The notes under the pieces are model-generated. The model did no database searches, was not told the origin of the DNA, and worked only from the letters and a program-made list of their open reading frames with translations. Shown here piece by piece: positions 1 to 6,017 of a stretch of 19,102 nt of DNA. This stretch comes from an uncultured Ruminococcus sp. (GTDB lineage Bacteria; Bacillota; Clostridia; Oscillospirales; Acutalibacteraceae): contig CADCQO010000108.1 of the NCBI GenBank assembly GCA_902803585.1, forward strand, positions 1 through 19,102, read 5' to 3'. Numbering within the stretch: position 1 is the stretch's first letter; every line of letters begins with the position of its first letter. The position numbers were made by a program, and so were the translations under genes.

Positions 1-581
1 CGCAGATAGTCAAAGCCGAGTTCGTTGTTGGTAGCATAGGTAATATCAGAATTGTAGGCGGCCTTACGCTGATCGTTGTTGCAGTCATGCTGCAGAATGC
101 CGACCGTCAGACCGAGGAAACGGTAAAGCTTGCCCATCCATTCAGCGTCACGCTTAGCGAGGTACTCGTTGACGGTAACAACGTGTACGCCGTCACCGGT
201 AAGAGCATTCAGGTAAGCGGGAAGTGTTGCCACCAGTGTTTTACCTTCACCGGTTTTCATTTCGCTGATACGGCCTCTGTGCAGGATAATGCCGCCGATA
301 ATCTGTACAGGGAAGTGTTTCATGCCCAGTACACGCCATGAAGCCTCACGGCACACAGCAAAGGCTTCGGGGAGAATTTCATCAAGAATTTCGTCCTTGC
401 GCTTGGGGGTCAGGCCCTCTTCCTGAAACATTGCCTGAAAGCGTTTCGTTTCTTTGCGAAGGTCATCGTCCGAAAAATCCTTGTACTTTTCTTCAAGCTC
501 CAGAACCCTATGAACTAAAGGCTGTATTCTTTTCAGTTCCCTACGGCTGTTGCGGCCGTTAAACCATGATTTAAAGCCCAT
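1..581 (-). CDS. secA: Protein translocase ATPase SecA, N-terminal part (runs off left edge)
   Basis: SecA is the ATPase motor that pushes unfolded preproteins through the SecYEG channel. About 193 residues of the N-terminus are present. Visible are the N-terminal helix (MGFKSWFNG), a conserved segment ending in HRGRISEM, the Walker A motif MKTGEGKTLV at about residues 108-117, the VVTVNEYLAKRDAEWM block, and the ITYATNNELGFDYLR block where the window ends. All are standard for SecA nucleotide-binding domain 1. The ATG at 581 is preceded by GAGGTG at a good distance, and a sigma-A promoter lies upstream. The rest of the gene, including the DEAD box, the preprotein-crosslinking domain and NBD2, lies outside the window. 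Identification is firm. Whether it is the only SecA copy cannot be told from here. Confidence 0.97.
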   Translation of the reverse strand, partial: MGFKSWFNGRNSRRELKRIQPLVHRVLELEEKYKDFSDDDLRKETKRFQAMFQEEGLTPKRKDEILDEILPEAFAVCREASWRVLGMKHFPVQIIGGIILHRGRISEMKTGEGKTLVATLPAYLNALTGDGVHVVTVNEYLAKRDAEWMGKLYRFLGLTVGILQHDCNNDQRKAAYNSDITYATNNELGFDYL

Positions 582-622
582 TGATTTTCACCTCATCATC
601 TATGTTGAAAGAATTCCTAACC

Positions 623-651
623 ATTATAGCACACTTTATTTTGTAAATCAA
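623..651 (-). promoter_or_regulatory. Sigma-A promoter of secA
   Basis: On the minus strand, TTGATT (646-651) and TATAAT (623-628) are separated by exactly 17 bases. Transcription would start near 615, giving a leader of about 35 nt before the secA ATG. This is read by eye from consensus and is close to ideal. Confidence 0.75.
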
Positions 652-850
652 CCGAATTAAAGCGGATAATTTGCCGAATATCTGTATTTTTCGTCTTTGT
701 TTTTGTTCCGGAACGGTATGAGAGATTCTTCAGGATATTTTTTATCATGTAAATGCTTCGCAAACGGCGCAGTTTCGGAAAAATGAGTCTTTGCGGCGAA
801 GGCTGACATATGAAATAAATTTCCGCTGACGGGAAAAAATAAACAATAGC
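652..850. other. Intergenic stretch between divergent promoters, nothing recognised
   Basis: This AT-rich stretch separates the secA promoter from the promoter of the 914 gene. I see no convincing ORF with a ribosome binding site, no terminator with a T-run, and no RNA I recognise. The short ORFs on the minus strand here lack Shine-Dalgarno sites and look random. Confidence 0.5.
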
Positions 851-858
851 TATATGAA

Positions 859-881
859 AACACAAAAAAATGTGTTATAAT
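859..881 (+). promoter_or_regulatory. Extended -10 promoter for the rbfA operon, overlapping a small inverted repeat
   Basis: TATAAT at 876-881 is preceded by TG at 873-874, an extended -10 element. The -35 region is weak. An inverted repeat AACACA-(6 A)-TGTGTT at 859-876 touches the -10 element and could be an operator. A start near 888 would give a leader of about 25 nt to the ATG at 914. Confidence 0.6.
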
Positions 882-913
882 AGAAGTTATCATCAAGAGA
901 GGCGGTGGTATGT

Positions 914-1405
914 ATGAAAAGATTGGATACAGAGGAAAGTAAGAAAATTTGTTATTCTGCCGGAGTGGCGGAACTGCAGCGGTATTATGACCGACAGTTT
1001 GATATGGTACGAAAGGGCAACACAGATCTGGTGACGCTGGAACTGGTTATGCTGGGACAGGCGCTGGATTTTGTGCATCTGGTAAAGAAACGCCTCGGAA
1101 TAGAACTGGGTACGGGAGAACGCTCCGTAAAGGAGTTTGAAGAGGTAATAGATGCCTTTACAAGAGGCGTTTTGCAGGATAATTTCTTTGCAGATGAAAA
1201 CGGCATTGCGAAAAGCATGAGTGCCTATTTCGGAATACTGATGATTGCCAATATCGGCGGTGAGTGGGAAGATACCGAAAACGGAAGAGCGGTCAATGTC
1301 AACGGCAGAAACGCCTATGTTGATGAGTATGTCGAGAGAAGACTGCTGGGACTGTCTGACCTTGATGCACAGACGTTTTACAATTCCGTCAAGCTGGCAC
1401 AGTAG
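914..1405 (+). CDS. Hypothetical protein, first gene of the rbfA operon
   Basis: This encodes a 163-residue soluble protein that I do not recognise. It has no signal peptide, membrane segment or cysteine pair. It looks mostly helical in the first half (TEESKKICYSAGVAELQRYY). A more mixed second half contains the segment GGEWEDTENGRAVNVNGRNA, followed by a helical tail. I chose the ATG at 914 (MKRLDTEE) because AGAGGCGGTG lies at a normal distance. The GTG at 905 is also open but sits too close to the Shine-Dalgarno. The stop is 44 bases before rbfA with no terminator between, so the two genes are probably cotranscribed. Its place just ahead of a 30S maturation factor is suggestive but does not establish a role. 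Confidence 0.82.
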   Translation: MKRLDTEESKKICYSAGVAELQRYYDRQFDMVRKGNTDLVTLELVMLGQALDFVHLVKKRLGIELGTGERSVKEFEEVIDAFTRGVLQDNFFADENGIAKSMSAYFGILMIANIGGEWEDTENGRAVNVNGRNAYVDEYVERRLLGLSDLDAQTFYNSVKLAQ

Positions 1406-1449
1406 AACGTACAGAAAAACAATATGGTTAAATGAATATGGAGGTAACT

Positions 1450-1836
1450 ATGGCAAATTTCAGAGCGGACAGAATGTCTGAGGATATACAGAGAGAAATC
1501 GCCGCTATTCTGAGGGAGATGAAAGACCCTCGTCTGCATAACGGCATTATCAGCGTGGTCAGGTGTGAAACAGCACATGATCTTTCTTACAGCAAAGTCT
1601 ATATCAGTTCCATGAACGGACTGGACACCGCAAAGCAGGCTGTCAGGGCACTTAAAAATGCACAGGGATTCATTCGTCATGAACTCGGTACACGCCTGAA
1701 GCTGCGTTATGCGCCTGCACTGGCCTTTGAAGCAACGGATTCCATTGAGTACAGCGCCAATATTTCCCGCCTGCTGAATGATATCCAGTACACGCAGACG
1801 GAACAGTCCGGAACGTCTTCTGATGACGAAGAATGA
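1450..1836 (+). CDS. rbfA: 30S ribosome-binding factor A
   Basis: RbfA is a small KH-fold protein that binds immature 30S subunits, helps 16S rRNA 5'-end maturation, and is needed for cold adaptation. The 128-residue product begins MANFRADRMSEDIQREIAAI and carries MKDPRL, a central SKVYIS strand and the conserved run GFIRHELGTRLKLRYAPALAF. These features and the length match the family. The start at 1450 has GGAGG five bases upstream, so the in-frame ATG at 1432 is not needed. A short acidic, Ser-rich tail follows the KH domain. The next gene, a DHH phosphoesterase, starts 24 bases later. In many Firmicutes infB lies directly upstream; here a hypothetical gene does. Confidence 0.96.
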   Translation: MANFRADRMSEDIQREIAAILREMKDPRLHNGIISVVRCETAHDLSYSKVYISSMNGLDTAKQAVRALKNAQGFIRHELGTRLKLRYAPALAFEATDSIEYSANISRLLNDIQYTQTEQSGTSSDDEE

Positions 1837-1860
1837 TGCTGATAAGTGAGGTTCAGAGAT

Positions 1861-2820
1861 ATGATCAATATTACAACAGAGGAAGCGGCGCGTCAGCTTC
1901 TGGAACAGGATAATATTCTGATTCTTCTGCACAGATCCCCTGACGGCGATACCATCGGTTCGGGCTATGCGCTGTGTATGGCGCTGCGCAGTCTGGGAAA
2001 GCAGGCACAGACCGCCTGTTCAGACGAAATACCGCAGATTTACAGTTATCTGACCGATGATGTACCAATGCAGCAGTTCACACCGCAGTTTGTGGTGAGC
2101 GCAGATGTTGCAGATACACAATTGATCGGTGAAAGTTTGAAAGAATATCGGGATAAAATCGACCTTTGTATTGACCATCACGGTTCCAATAAGCAGTTCG
2201 CCCGTTACGGCGTGGTAGATGCGGAAGCCCCCGCCTGTGCACAGGTAATGACAAAGGTGATACAGCAGATGGGCGTACCGGCAGAAGGAAGGATAGCGGA
2301 TGCGTTGTTTACGGGATTGACAACCGATACAGGCTGTTTCCGTTATGCGAGCGTTACCGCTGAAACTTACCGTACAGCGGCGCAGTTGGTAGAGAACGGC
2401 GCCCGCAATGGCGTTATCAACCGCCTGATGTTTGAAACAAAGTCAAAAAGTCAGGCGGCACTCGAAAAATGTGCGCTGGAAACGCTGCAGTATTTTTGTG
2501 ATGAGCAGATCGCATTGGTTTATATCACAGCAGAAATGATGCAGAAAACCGGCGCAAAGGACAGCGATACCGAAAGTATTCCTTCTATTCCCCGACAGAT
2601 TGAGGGCGTTAAGGTTGCTGTTACCGTGAAGCAAAAGGCGGAAAAGCTGTTCCGCATTTCACTCCGTACAACGGAAGAAGTTGATGCTTCGGCAATTTGC
2701 TTACAGCTGAACGGCGGCGGCCATCATGCGGCGGCAGGCTGTTCCTATGAAGGTACGCTGGAGGAAACCATAGAAAAGATTGTCGCTTTGTCTGCCAAAG
2801 CGTTAGAGAGTGGCGTATGA
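1861..2820 (+). CDS. nrnA: DHH-family phosphoesterase, NrnA-like oligoribonuclease / pAp phosphatase
   Basis: The family hydrolyses very short oligonucleotides (nanoRNA) and, in several members, 3'-phosphoadenosine 5'-phosphate, in the cytoplasm. The 319-residue protein has all the metal-site motifs: H24 with D28-G-D30 (HRSPDGD), D82 (SADV), the signature D105-H106-H107 (IDHHGSN), D156 (TTDTG), and the DHHA1 motif GGGHHAAAG at about 285-293. I chose the ATG at 1861 because TGAGGT lies about nine bases upstream; the GTG at 1846 would give five extra residues. The stop overlaps the truB start in ATGA, which indicates translational coupling. The order rbfA-nrnA-truB-ribF is common in Firmicutes. 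A c-di-AMP/pGpG-type activity of related DHH proteins cannot be excluded from sequence alone. Confidence 0.9.
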   Translation: MINITTEEAARQLLEQDNILILLHRSPDGDTIGSGYALCMALRSLGKQAQTACSDEIPQIYSYLTDDVPMQQFTPQFVVSADVADTQLIGESLKEYRDKIDLCIDHHGSNKQFARYGVVDAEAPACAQVMTKVIQQMGVPAEGRIADALFTGLTTDTGCFRYASVTAETYRTAAQLVENGARNGVINRLMFETKSKSQAALEKCALETLQYFCDEQIALVYITAEMMQKTGAKDSDTESIPSIPRQIEGVKVAVTVKQKAEKLFRISLRTTEEVDASAICLQLNGGGHHAAAGCSYEGTLEETIEKIVALSAKALESGV

Positions 2821-3728
2821 ACGGAATTCTGATTATTGATAAACCGCAGGACTATACTTCCTTTGATGTAGTGGCGGTTGTAAGGGGCTGTGTGCGGGAA
2901 CGCAAGGCAGGGCATACAGGAACGCTTGACCCGATGGCAACAGGCGTACTGCCGGTTTTGCTGGGCAGTGCCACCAAAGCACAGTCGCTTCTGCCTGATA
3001 CGGATAAGGAATATGAAGCGGCGTTTCGTCTGGGAATAACAACAGATACCCTCGATATTACGGGGAGGGTGCTGACGCAGACTGTCCCGCATTGCACAGA
3101 AGCGCAAATAGAAGCATTTCTCCCGCAGTTTCAGGGCGATATTCTGCAAAAGCCGCCGATGTATTCAGCGGTATTCAAGAACGGTGTGCGGCTGTACGAA
3201 CTGGCGCGGAAGGGCATAGAAGCAGAACGGGAGGCACGTCCCGTCCATATTGAAGCGCTGAATCTGCTGCACTTTGACGAAACAACACAAAGCGGCAGTT
3301 TGCAGGTGGTTTGTTCCAAAGGAACGTATATTCGTTCACTGTGTGATGATTTAGGAAAGCTGCTCGGCTGCGGGTGTGTCATGACAGGTTTAAGACGGGT
3401 AAAGGCCTGCGGATACAGTATAGCAGATGCTGTTCCGCTGTCAGAAATCCGCCGTCTGGCACAGGAAGGCACAGAAGCCTTTCTGCCGCTGATCCGTCCG
3501 GTAGAAAGTGTGTTTGAAGTGTTCCCGTCCGTTTGTGTCAGCGAAAAGCAGGCACAGCGCTTCAAAAACGGTGCTTCGCTGATGCTGTCCCGTCTGAGGA
3601 CATTATCGGAGGTATCCTACGAAACGCTGTACCGTGTATATGCGCCGGACGGCACTTTTCTCGGTATCGGGGAACCGTCTGCCGAAACACAGGAAATGCG
3701 CATGAAAAAACTTTTTGCAGGTGCATGA
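2817..3728 (+). CDS. truB: tRNA pseudouridine(55) synthase TruB
   Basis: TruB converts uridine 55 of the tRNA T-loop to pseudouridine and also acts as a tRNA folding chaperone. The 303-residue product starts MNGILIIDKPQDYTSFDVV and has the catalytic motif AGHTGTLDPMATGVLP at about residues 31-46, with the nucleophilic aspartate at D38. It also has the KPPMYSAVFKNGVRLYELAR motif and KGTYIRSLCDDLG, all diagnostic. The C-terminal ~70 residues form the expected PUA-like extension. The gene overlaps the preceding stop by four bases (ATGA). A 10-bp AT-rich inverted repeat (AAAAAACTTT at 3705-3714, AAAGTTTTTT at 3735-3744) spans its stop codon. Confidence 0.96.
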   Translation: MNGILIIDKPQDYTSFDVVAVVRGCVRERKAGHTGTLDPMATGVLPVLLGSATKAQSLLPDTDKEYEAAFRLGITTDTLDITGRVLTQTVPHCTEAQIEAFLPQFQGDILQKPPMYSAVFKNGVRLYELARKGIEAEREARPVHIEALNLLHFDETTQSGSLQVVCSKGTYIRSLCDDLGKLLGCGCVMTGLRRVKACGYSIADAVPLSEIRRLAQEGTEAFLPLIRPVESVFEVFPSVCVSEKQAQRFKNGASLMLSRLRTLSEVSYETLYRVYAPDGTFLGIGEPSAETQEMRMKKLFAGA

Positions 3729-3757
3729 AAATAGAAAGTTTTTTGGGAATTATATTT

Positions 3758-3773
3758 GGGTGCGGCGACACCC
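3758..3773 (+). other. Small GC hairpin just upstream of ribF
   Basis: GGGTG (3758-3762) can pair with CACCC (3769-3773) across a six-base loop, ending 16 bases before the ribF ATG. It has no T-run and is far too small for an FMN riboswitch. It might affect ribF translation or mRNA processing, but this is only a possibility. Confidence 0.3.
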
Positions 3774-3789
3774 TGAACGGGGAAGTAGC

Positions 3790-4704
3790 ATGGAAATTAT
3801 CAAAGAATTAGTACGCTCGGAGGAGCCGACCTCTACTGCGCTGGGCTATTTTGACGGCGTACACAGAGGGCACAGGGCGGTTATTTCAGAAGCGGTTTCC
3901 TATGGCCGTGAAAACGGTCTGGTGCCGGCTGTGTTTACGCTACAGCAAAGCCCGAGAACGGTGCTGTTCGGAGAAGAACCGAAGGGCATTGTGACGCTGG
4001 AGGAAAAACTGCAGCAGCTAAAAGAACTTGGCGTGGAACGGGTATACCTGATCGACTTCCGCACCATCCGCCATATCACCGCAGAAAATTTTGTTGCTGA
4101 TATTTTGCTGGGATGTTTTCATGCACAGCATACGGGCTGCGGTTTCAACTATCATTTTGGCAGCGGTGCAAAGGGTGACGGCGAAGCCCTGTCGCAGCTG
4201 GCGCAGAAATACGGTATTACGGAAACTACCCAGTCACAGCTGTGCTACGGCGGTCTTCCTGTCAGCTCTACCCGTATCCGTCAATGTATCGCACAGGGGG
4301 ATATTGCTTCTGTCAACGCCATGCTTGGCCGTCCTTACGGATTCCGTCTGCCGGTTGTGCATGGGCAGCAGCTGGGGCGGAAACTGGGCTTTCCCACACT
4401 GAACCAGAAAATGCCGGAGGGACTGATACAGCCGCTTTTCGGCGTGTATGCTTCTGTTGTTACAGTCAGCGGAAAACAGTACAGAGGGGTTACCAATATC
4501 GGCAGAAAACCGACAGTCGGTTCTGATGCGGTAACGATAGAAACATGGATGCCCGCTTATCACGGCGGCGCACTGTATGACAGGACAATAGATGTCCGGC
4601 TGCATGATTTTATCCGTCCGGAACAGAAATTTGATACATTGGAAGCCCTGCGTGAAGCGGTGCTGAAAGATGCCGGAGCGGTTATGCAGGAGAAGAGAAC
4701 ATAA
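3790..4704 (+). CDS. ribF: Bifunctional riboflavin kinase / FAD synthetase
   Basis: RibF phosphorylates riboflavin to FMN and adenylates FMN to FAD. The 304-residue protein has an N-terminal nucleotidyltransferase domain with GYFDGVHRGH at about 19-28 and the SSTRIR motif, followed by the flavokinase domain with GRPYGF, GRKLGFPTLN, FGVYASVV and GVTNIGRKPTVG. Length and motif order are normal for the bacterial bifunctional enzyme. The ATG at 3790 has GGGGAAG upstream. An upstream in-frame ATG at 3715 would add 25 atypical residues and overlap truB, so I rejected it. The 61-base gap from truB contains a small GC hairpin but no room for an FMN riboswitch. The gene therefore seems to be expressed with the ribosome/tRNA operon and not under flavin control. 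Confidence 0.96.
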   Translation: MEIIKELVRSEEPTSTALGYFDGVHRGHRAVISEAVSYGRENGLVPAVFTLQQSPRTVLFGEEPKGIVTLEEKLQQLKELGVERVYLIDFRTIRHITAENFVADILLGCFHAQHTGCGFNYHFGSGAKGDGEALSQLAQKYGITETTQSQLCYGGLPVSSTRIRQCIAQGDIASVNAMLGRPYGFRLPVVHGQQLGRKLGFPTLNQKMPEGLIQPLFGVYASVVTVSGKQYRGVTNIGRKPTVGSDAVTIETWMPAYHGGALYDRTIDVRLHDFIRPEQKFDTLEALREAVLKDAGAVMQEKRT

Positions 4705-4719
4705 AAGGGGGAATGCCTT

Positions 4720-5574
4720 GTGGCAATGGCTTTTTTGCCGACAGCGGCAGGAACTGTGATATTTTGGCTCGTGGAAACCGGTGTTCTGGTATCCATGCTG
4801 TTTTTTCCGTCCATGTTCGTATCTGGTATTCTGCTGATGTGTATAGGAATCGGCTGCGATTTCTTTATCGAGATGGGTGCGTTCCGCCTGTATTATAATC
4901 TCATGACGCTTGTTGAATCAGATTTTGACCGCTGGTACACGCTGTCACAGAGGGTCGCTAAACGCTGTCACGGCCGTATGAGAATTGTCGTCCTGCTGGA
5001 TATTGCAGAACAGCTGTGCAGGTACGAAAGAGTCAATGAAGCAGAGGACATTTTGCGGCAGATCAAACCCCGTGTCGGAAAAAGCGGCAGTGCCCGTTTT
5101 CGGTTCTACTATCTGATGATGGTGCTGAAAATCAGAATGACAGAGGGCAGCCTGAAAGAAAAAGGAAACATACTGTCGCAGATGTACCAATGTCTGAATG
5201 TGAAAAGTGACTGGTCAAAGAGAGAACTGCGTAAATGCCGGAAAACTTTTGAGAAAATGCAGGTGCAGGTGTGTTTCTATACGAAAAGTGCCCGACAGTT
5301 AGCGACAACCGACAGACGCCTGACCGAAATCTGGCATCATGCCGCTGTGACGAATCTGAAAACGCTCTGCACGATGAGTGATGAAGTGGATTATGAAATC
5401 CTGACGGCTTGCTACAATGTCGGACTGACCTATCTTTTGCTGGGAAATGAAGCGGCGGCAGTGCGCTATTACCGCCGGATTATGTACGCTCCCTACGATT
5501 ATCCGCTGACTGACCGCACGAGGCAGTATCTCCGTACGGCTGACCCGTCCGCCCTTCTGCAAACAATGACCTGA
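4720..5574 (+). CDS. Membrane-anchored helical-repeat protein of unknown function
   Basis: I do not recognise this 284-residue protein. Two hydrophobic segments at about residues 8-29 and 31-52 should form a membrane hairpin or a double anchor. The remaining ~230 residues are predicted cytoplasmic, rich in helix-forming and basic residues. They resemble tetratricopeptide-type helical pairs, for example around LLDIAEQLCRYERVNEAEDI and TACYNVGLTYLLLGNEAAAV. The latter has the usual TPR spacing of small and aromatic residues. Translation probably starts at GTG 4720, eight bases after AAAGGGGG; the ATG at 4726 is too far from it. It follows ribF by 15 bases and is followed by a strong terminator, so it is the last gene of the operon. 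A scaffold or assembly role is only an inference. Confidence 0.85.
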   Translation: MAMAFLPTAAGTVIFWLVETGVLVSMLFFPSMFVSGILLMCIGIGCDFFIEMGAFRLYYNLMTLVESDFDRWYTLSQRVAKRCHGRMRIVVLLDIAEQLCRYERVNEAEDILRQIKPRVGKSGSARFRFYYLMMVLKIRMTEGSLKEKGNILSQMYQCLNVKSDWSKRELRKCRKTFEKMQVQVCFYTKSARQLATTDRRLTEIWHHAAVTNLKTLCTMSDEVDYEILTACYNVGLTYLLLGNEAAAVRYYRRIMYAPYDYPLTDRTRQYLRTADPSALLQTMT

Positions 5575-5614
5575 GGAACGGCTCAAAGGTAAAAAGTTAA
5601 TATCAGTCAGTATT

Positions 5615-5648
5615 CAGACCGGATCAGTGCTGTTCCGGTCTGTTTTCT
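5615..5648 (+). terminator. Rho-independent terminator of the rbfA-ribF operon
   Basis: A perfect 9-bp stem pairs CAGACCGGA (5615-5623) with TCCGGTCTG (5634-5642) around a 10-base loop and is followed by TTTTCT. It lies 41 bases after the last gene of the operon. Confidence 0.85.
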
Positions 5649-5827
5649 ATGCCCCGCTGTATCACGATAAGGCTCTGCGTCAGTTTTCCGCTTTCGATCT
5701 CACTACACTCCCACCATCATTTTTTGCCCTCCTTTTTCCGTTGTGTTATGTGGATTCTGTAAAAAAATCAACATAAAAATTCGTGCAATATTTTTTGAAA
5801 ATGTTTGATATTATTCATAAAAAATTG
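5649..5827. other. Intergenic stretch, no gene seen; AT-rich end may act as UP element
   Basis: Nothing coding is visible here. The last ~80 bases are very AT-rich with phased A and T runs just upstream of a strong promoter, which would suit an UP element or bent DNA. The pyrimidine-rich segment near 5690-5740 has no feature I can name. Confidence 0.45.
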
Positions 5828-5856
5828 TTGAATAATTGATGAAAATTTAGTATAAT
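5828..5856 (+). promoter_or_regulatory. Sigma-A promoter of the zinc-ribbon/LRR gene
   Basis: TTGAAT (5828-5833) and TATAAT (5851-5856) are separated by exactly 17 bases. Transcription would begin near 5863 and give a leader of about 144 nt before the ATG at 6007. That is long enough to hold the RNA structure described in the next entry. Confidence 0.8.
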
Positions 5857-5876
5857 ACATATATATCCCTTTATCG

Positions 5877-6006
5877 AGGTGCCCTTTGTGGGGTGCTTCG
5901 GTGCGCTTTCGTGAAAAATGATGTAACATAATGCAGAAAAAGGGGAATTCCCAGATGATGAACGATTCATTGACAATAAAAATTCCACAAAGGGCGGTGA
6001 TAGACC
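5877..6006 (+). promoter_or_regulatory. Structured leader with alternative pairings reaching the ribosome binding site
   Basis: GCCCTTTGTGG (5881-5891) is perfectly complementary over 11 bases to CCACAAAGGGC (5985-5995). Wobble pairs can extend this by one base at one end and three at the other. The 3' arm abuts GGTGAT (5996-6001), the likely Shine-Dalgarno of the gene at 6007, so pairing should hinder translation. The 5' arm can instead form a local hairpin, 5877-5884 with 5891-5898 (8 pairs, three of them G-U). The two folds exclude each other, as in translational riboswitches or leader-peptide switches. I do not recognise a known riboswitch class. Confidence 0.4.
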
Positions 6007-6017
6007 ATGCAGTGTAA
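5955..6017 (+). CDS. Possible 20-residue leader peptide overlapping the start of the LRR gene
   Basis: An ATG at 5955 has AAAAAGGGG about nine bases upstream, a better Shine-Dalgarno match than that of the main gene. It opens a frame of 20 codons starting MMNDSLTIK and ending IDHAV, with its TAA at 6015-6017, just inside the main gene (ATG at 6007). An in-frame ATG at 5931 would lengthen it by eight residues but lacks a clear ribosome site. Codons for IPQRAV lie exactly over the 3' arm of the long-range stem, so a ribosome translating this frame would melt the stem and deliver ribosomes next to the main start. It could also be chance; only conservation can decide. Confidence 0.35.
   Translation: MMNDSLTIKIPQRAVIDHAV

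Noticed and set aside
617..896. Small minus-strand frames between secA and the 914 gene
   Set aside because: AT-rich chance frames without ribosome binding sites, overlapping two promoters.
3715..3789. Upstream in-frame start of ribF
   Set aside because: The extra 25 residues are unlike RibF N-termini, overlap truB, and the ATG at 3790 has its own Shine-Dalgarno.
3729..3789. FMN riboswitch upstream of ribF
   Set aside because: The gap is only 61 bases and shows none of the multi-helix conserved core of that riboswitch.
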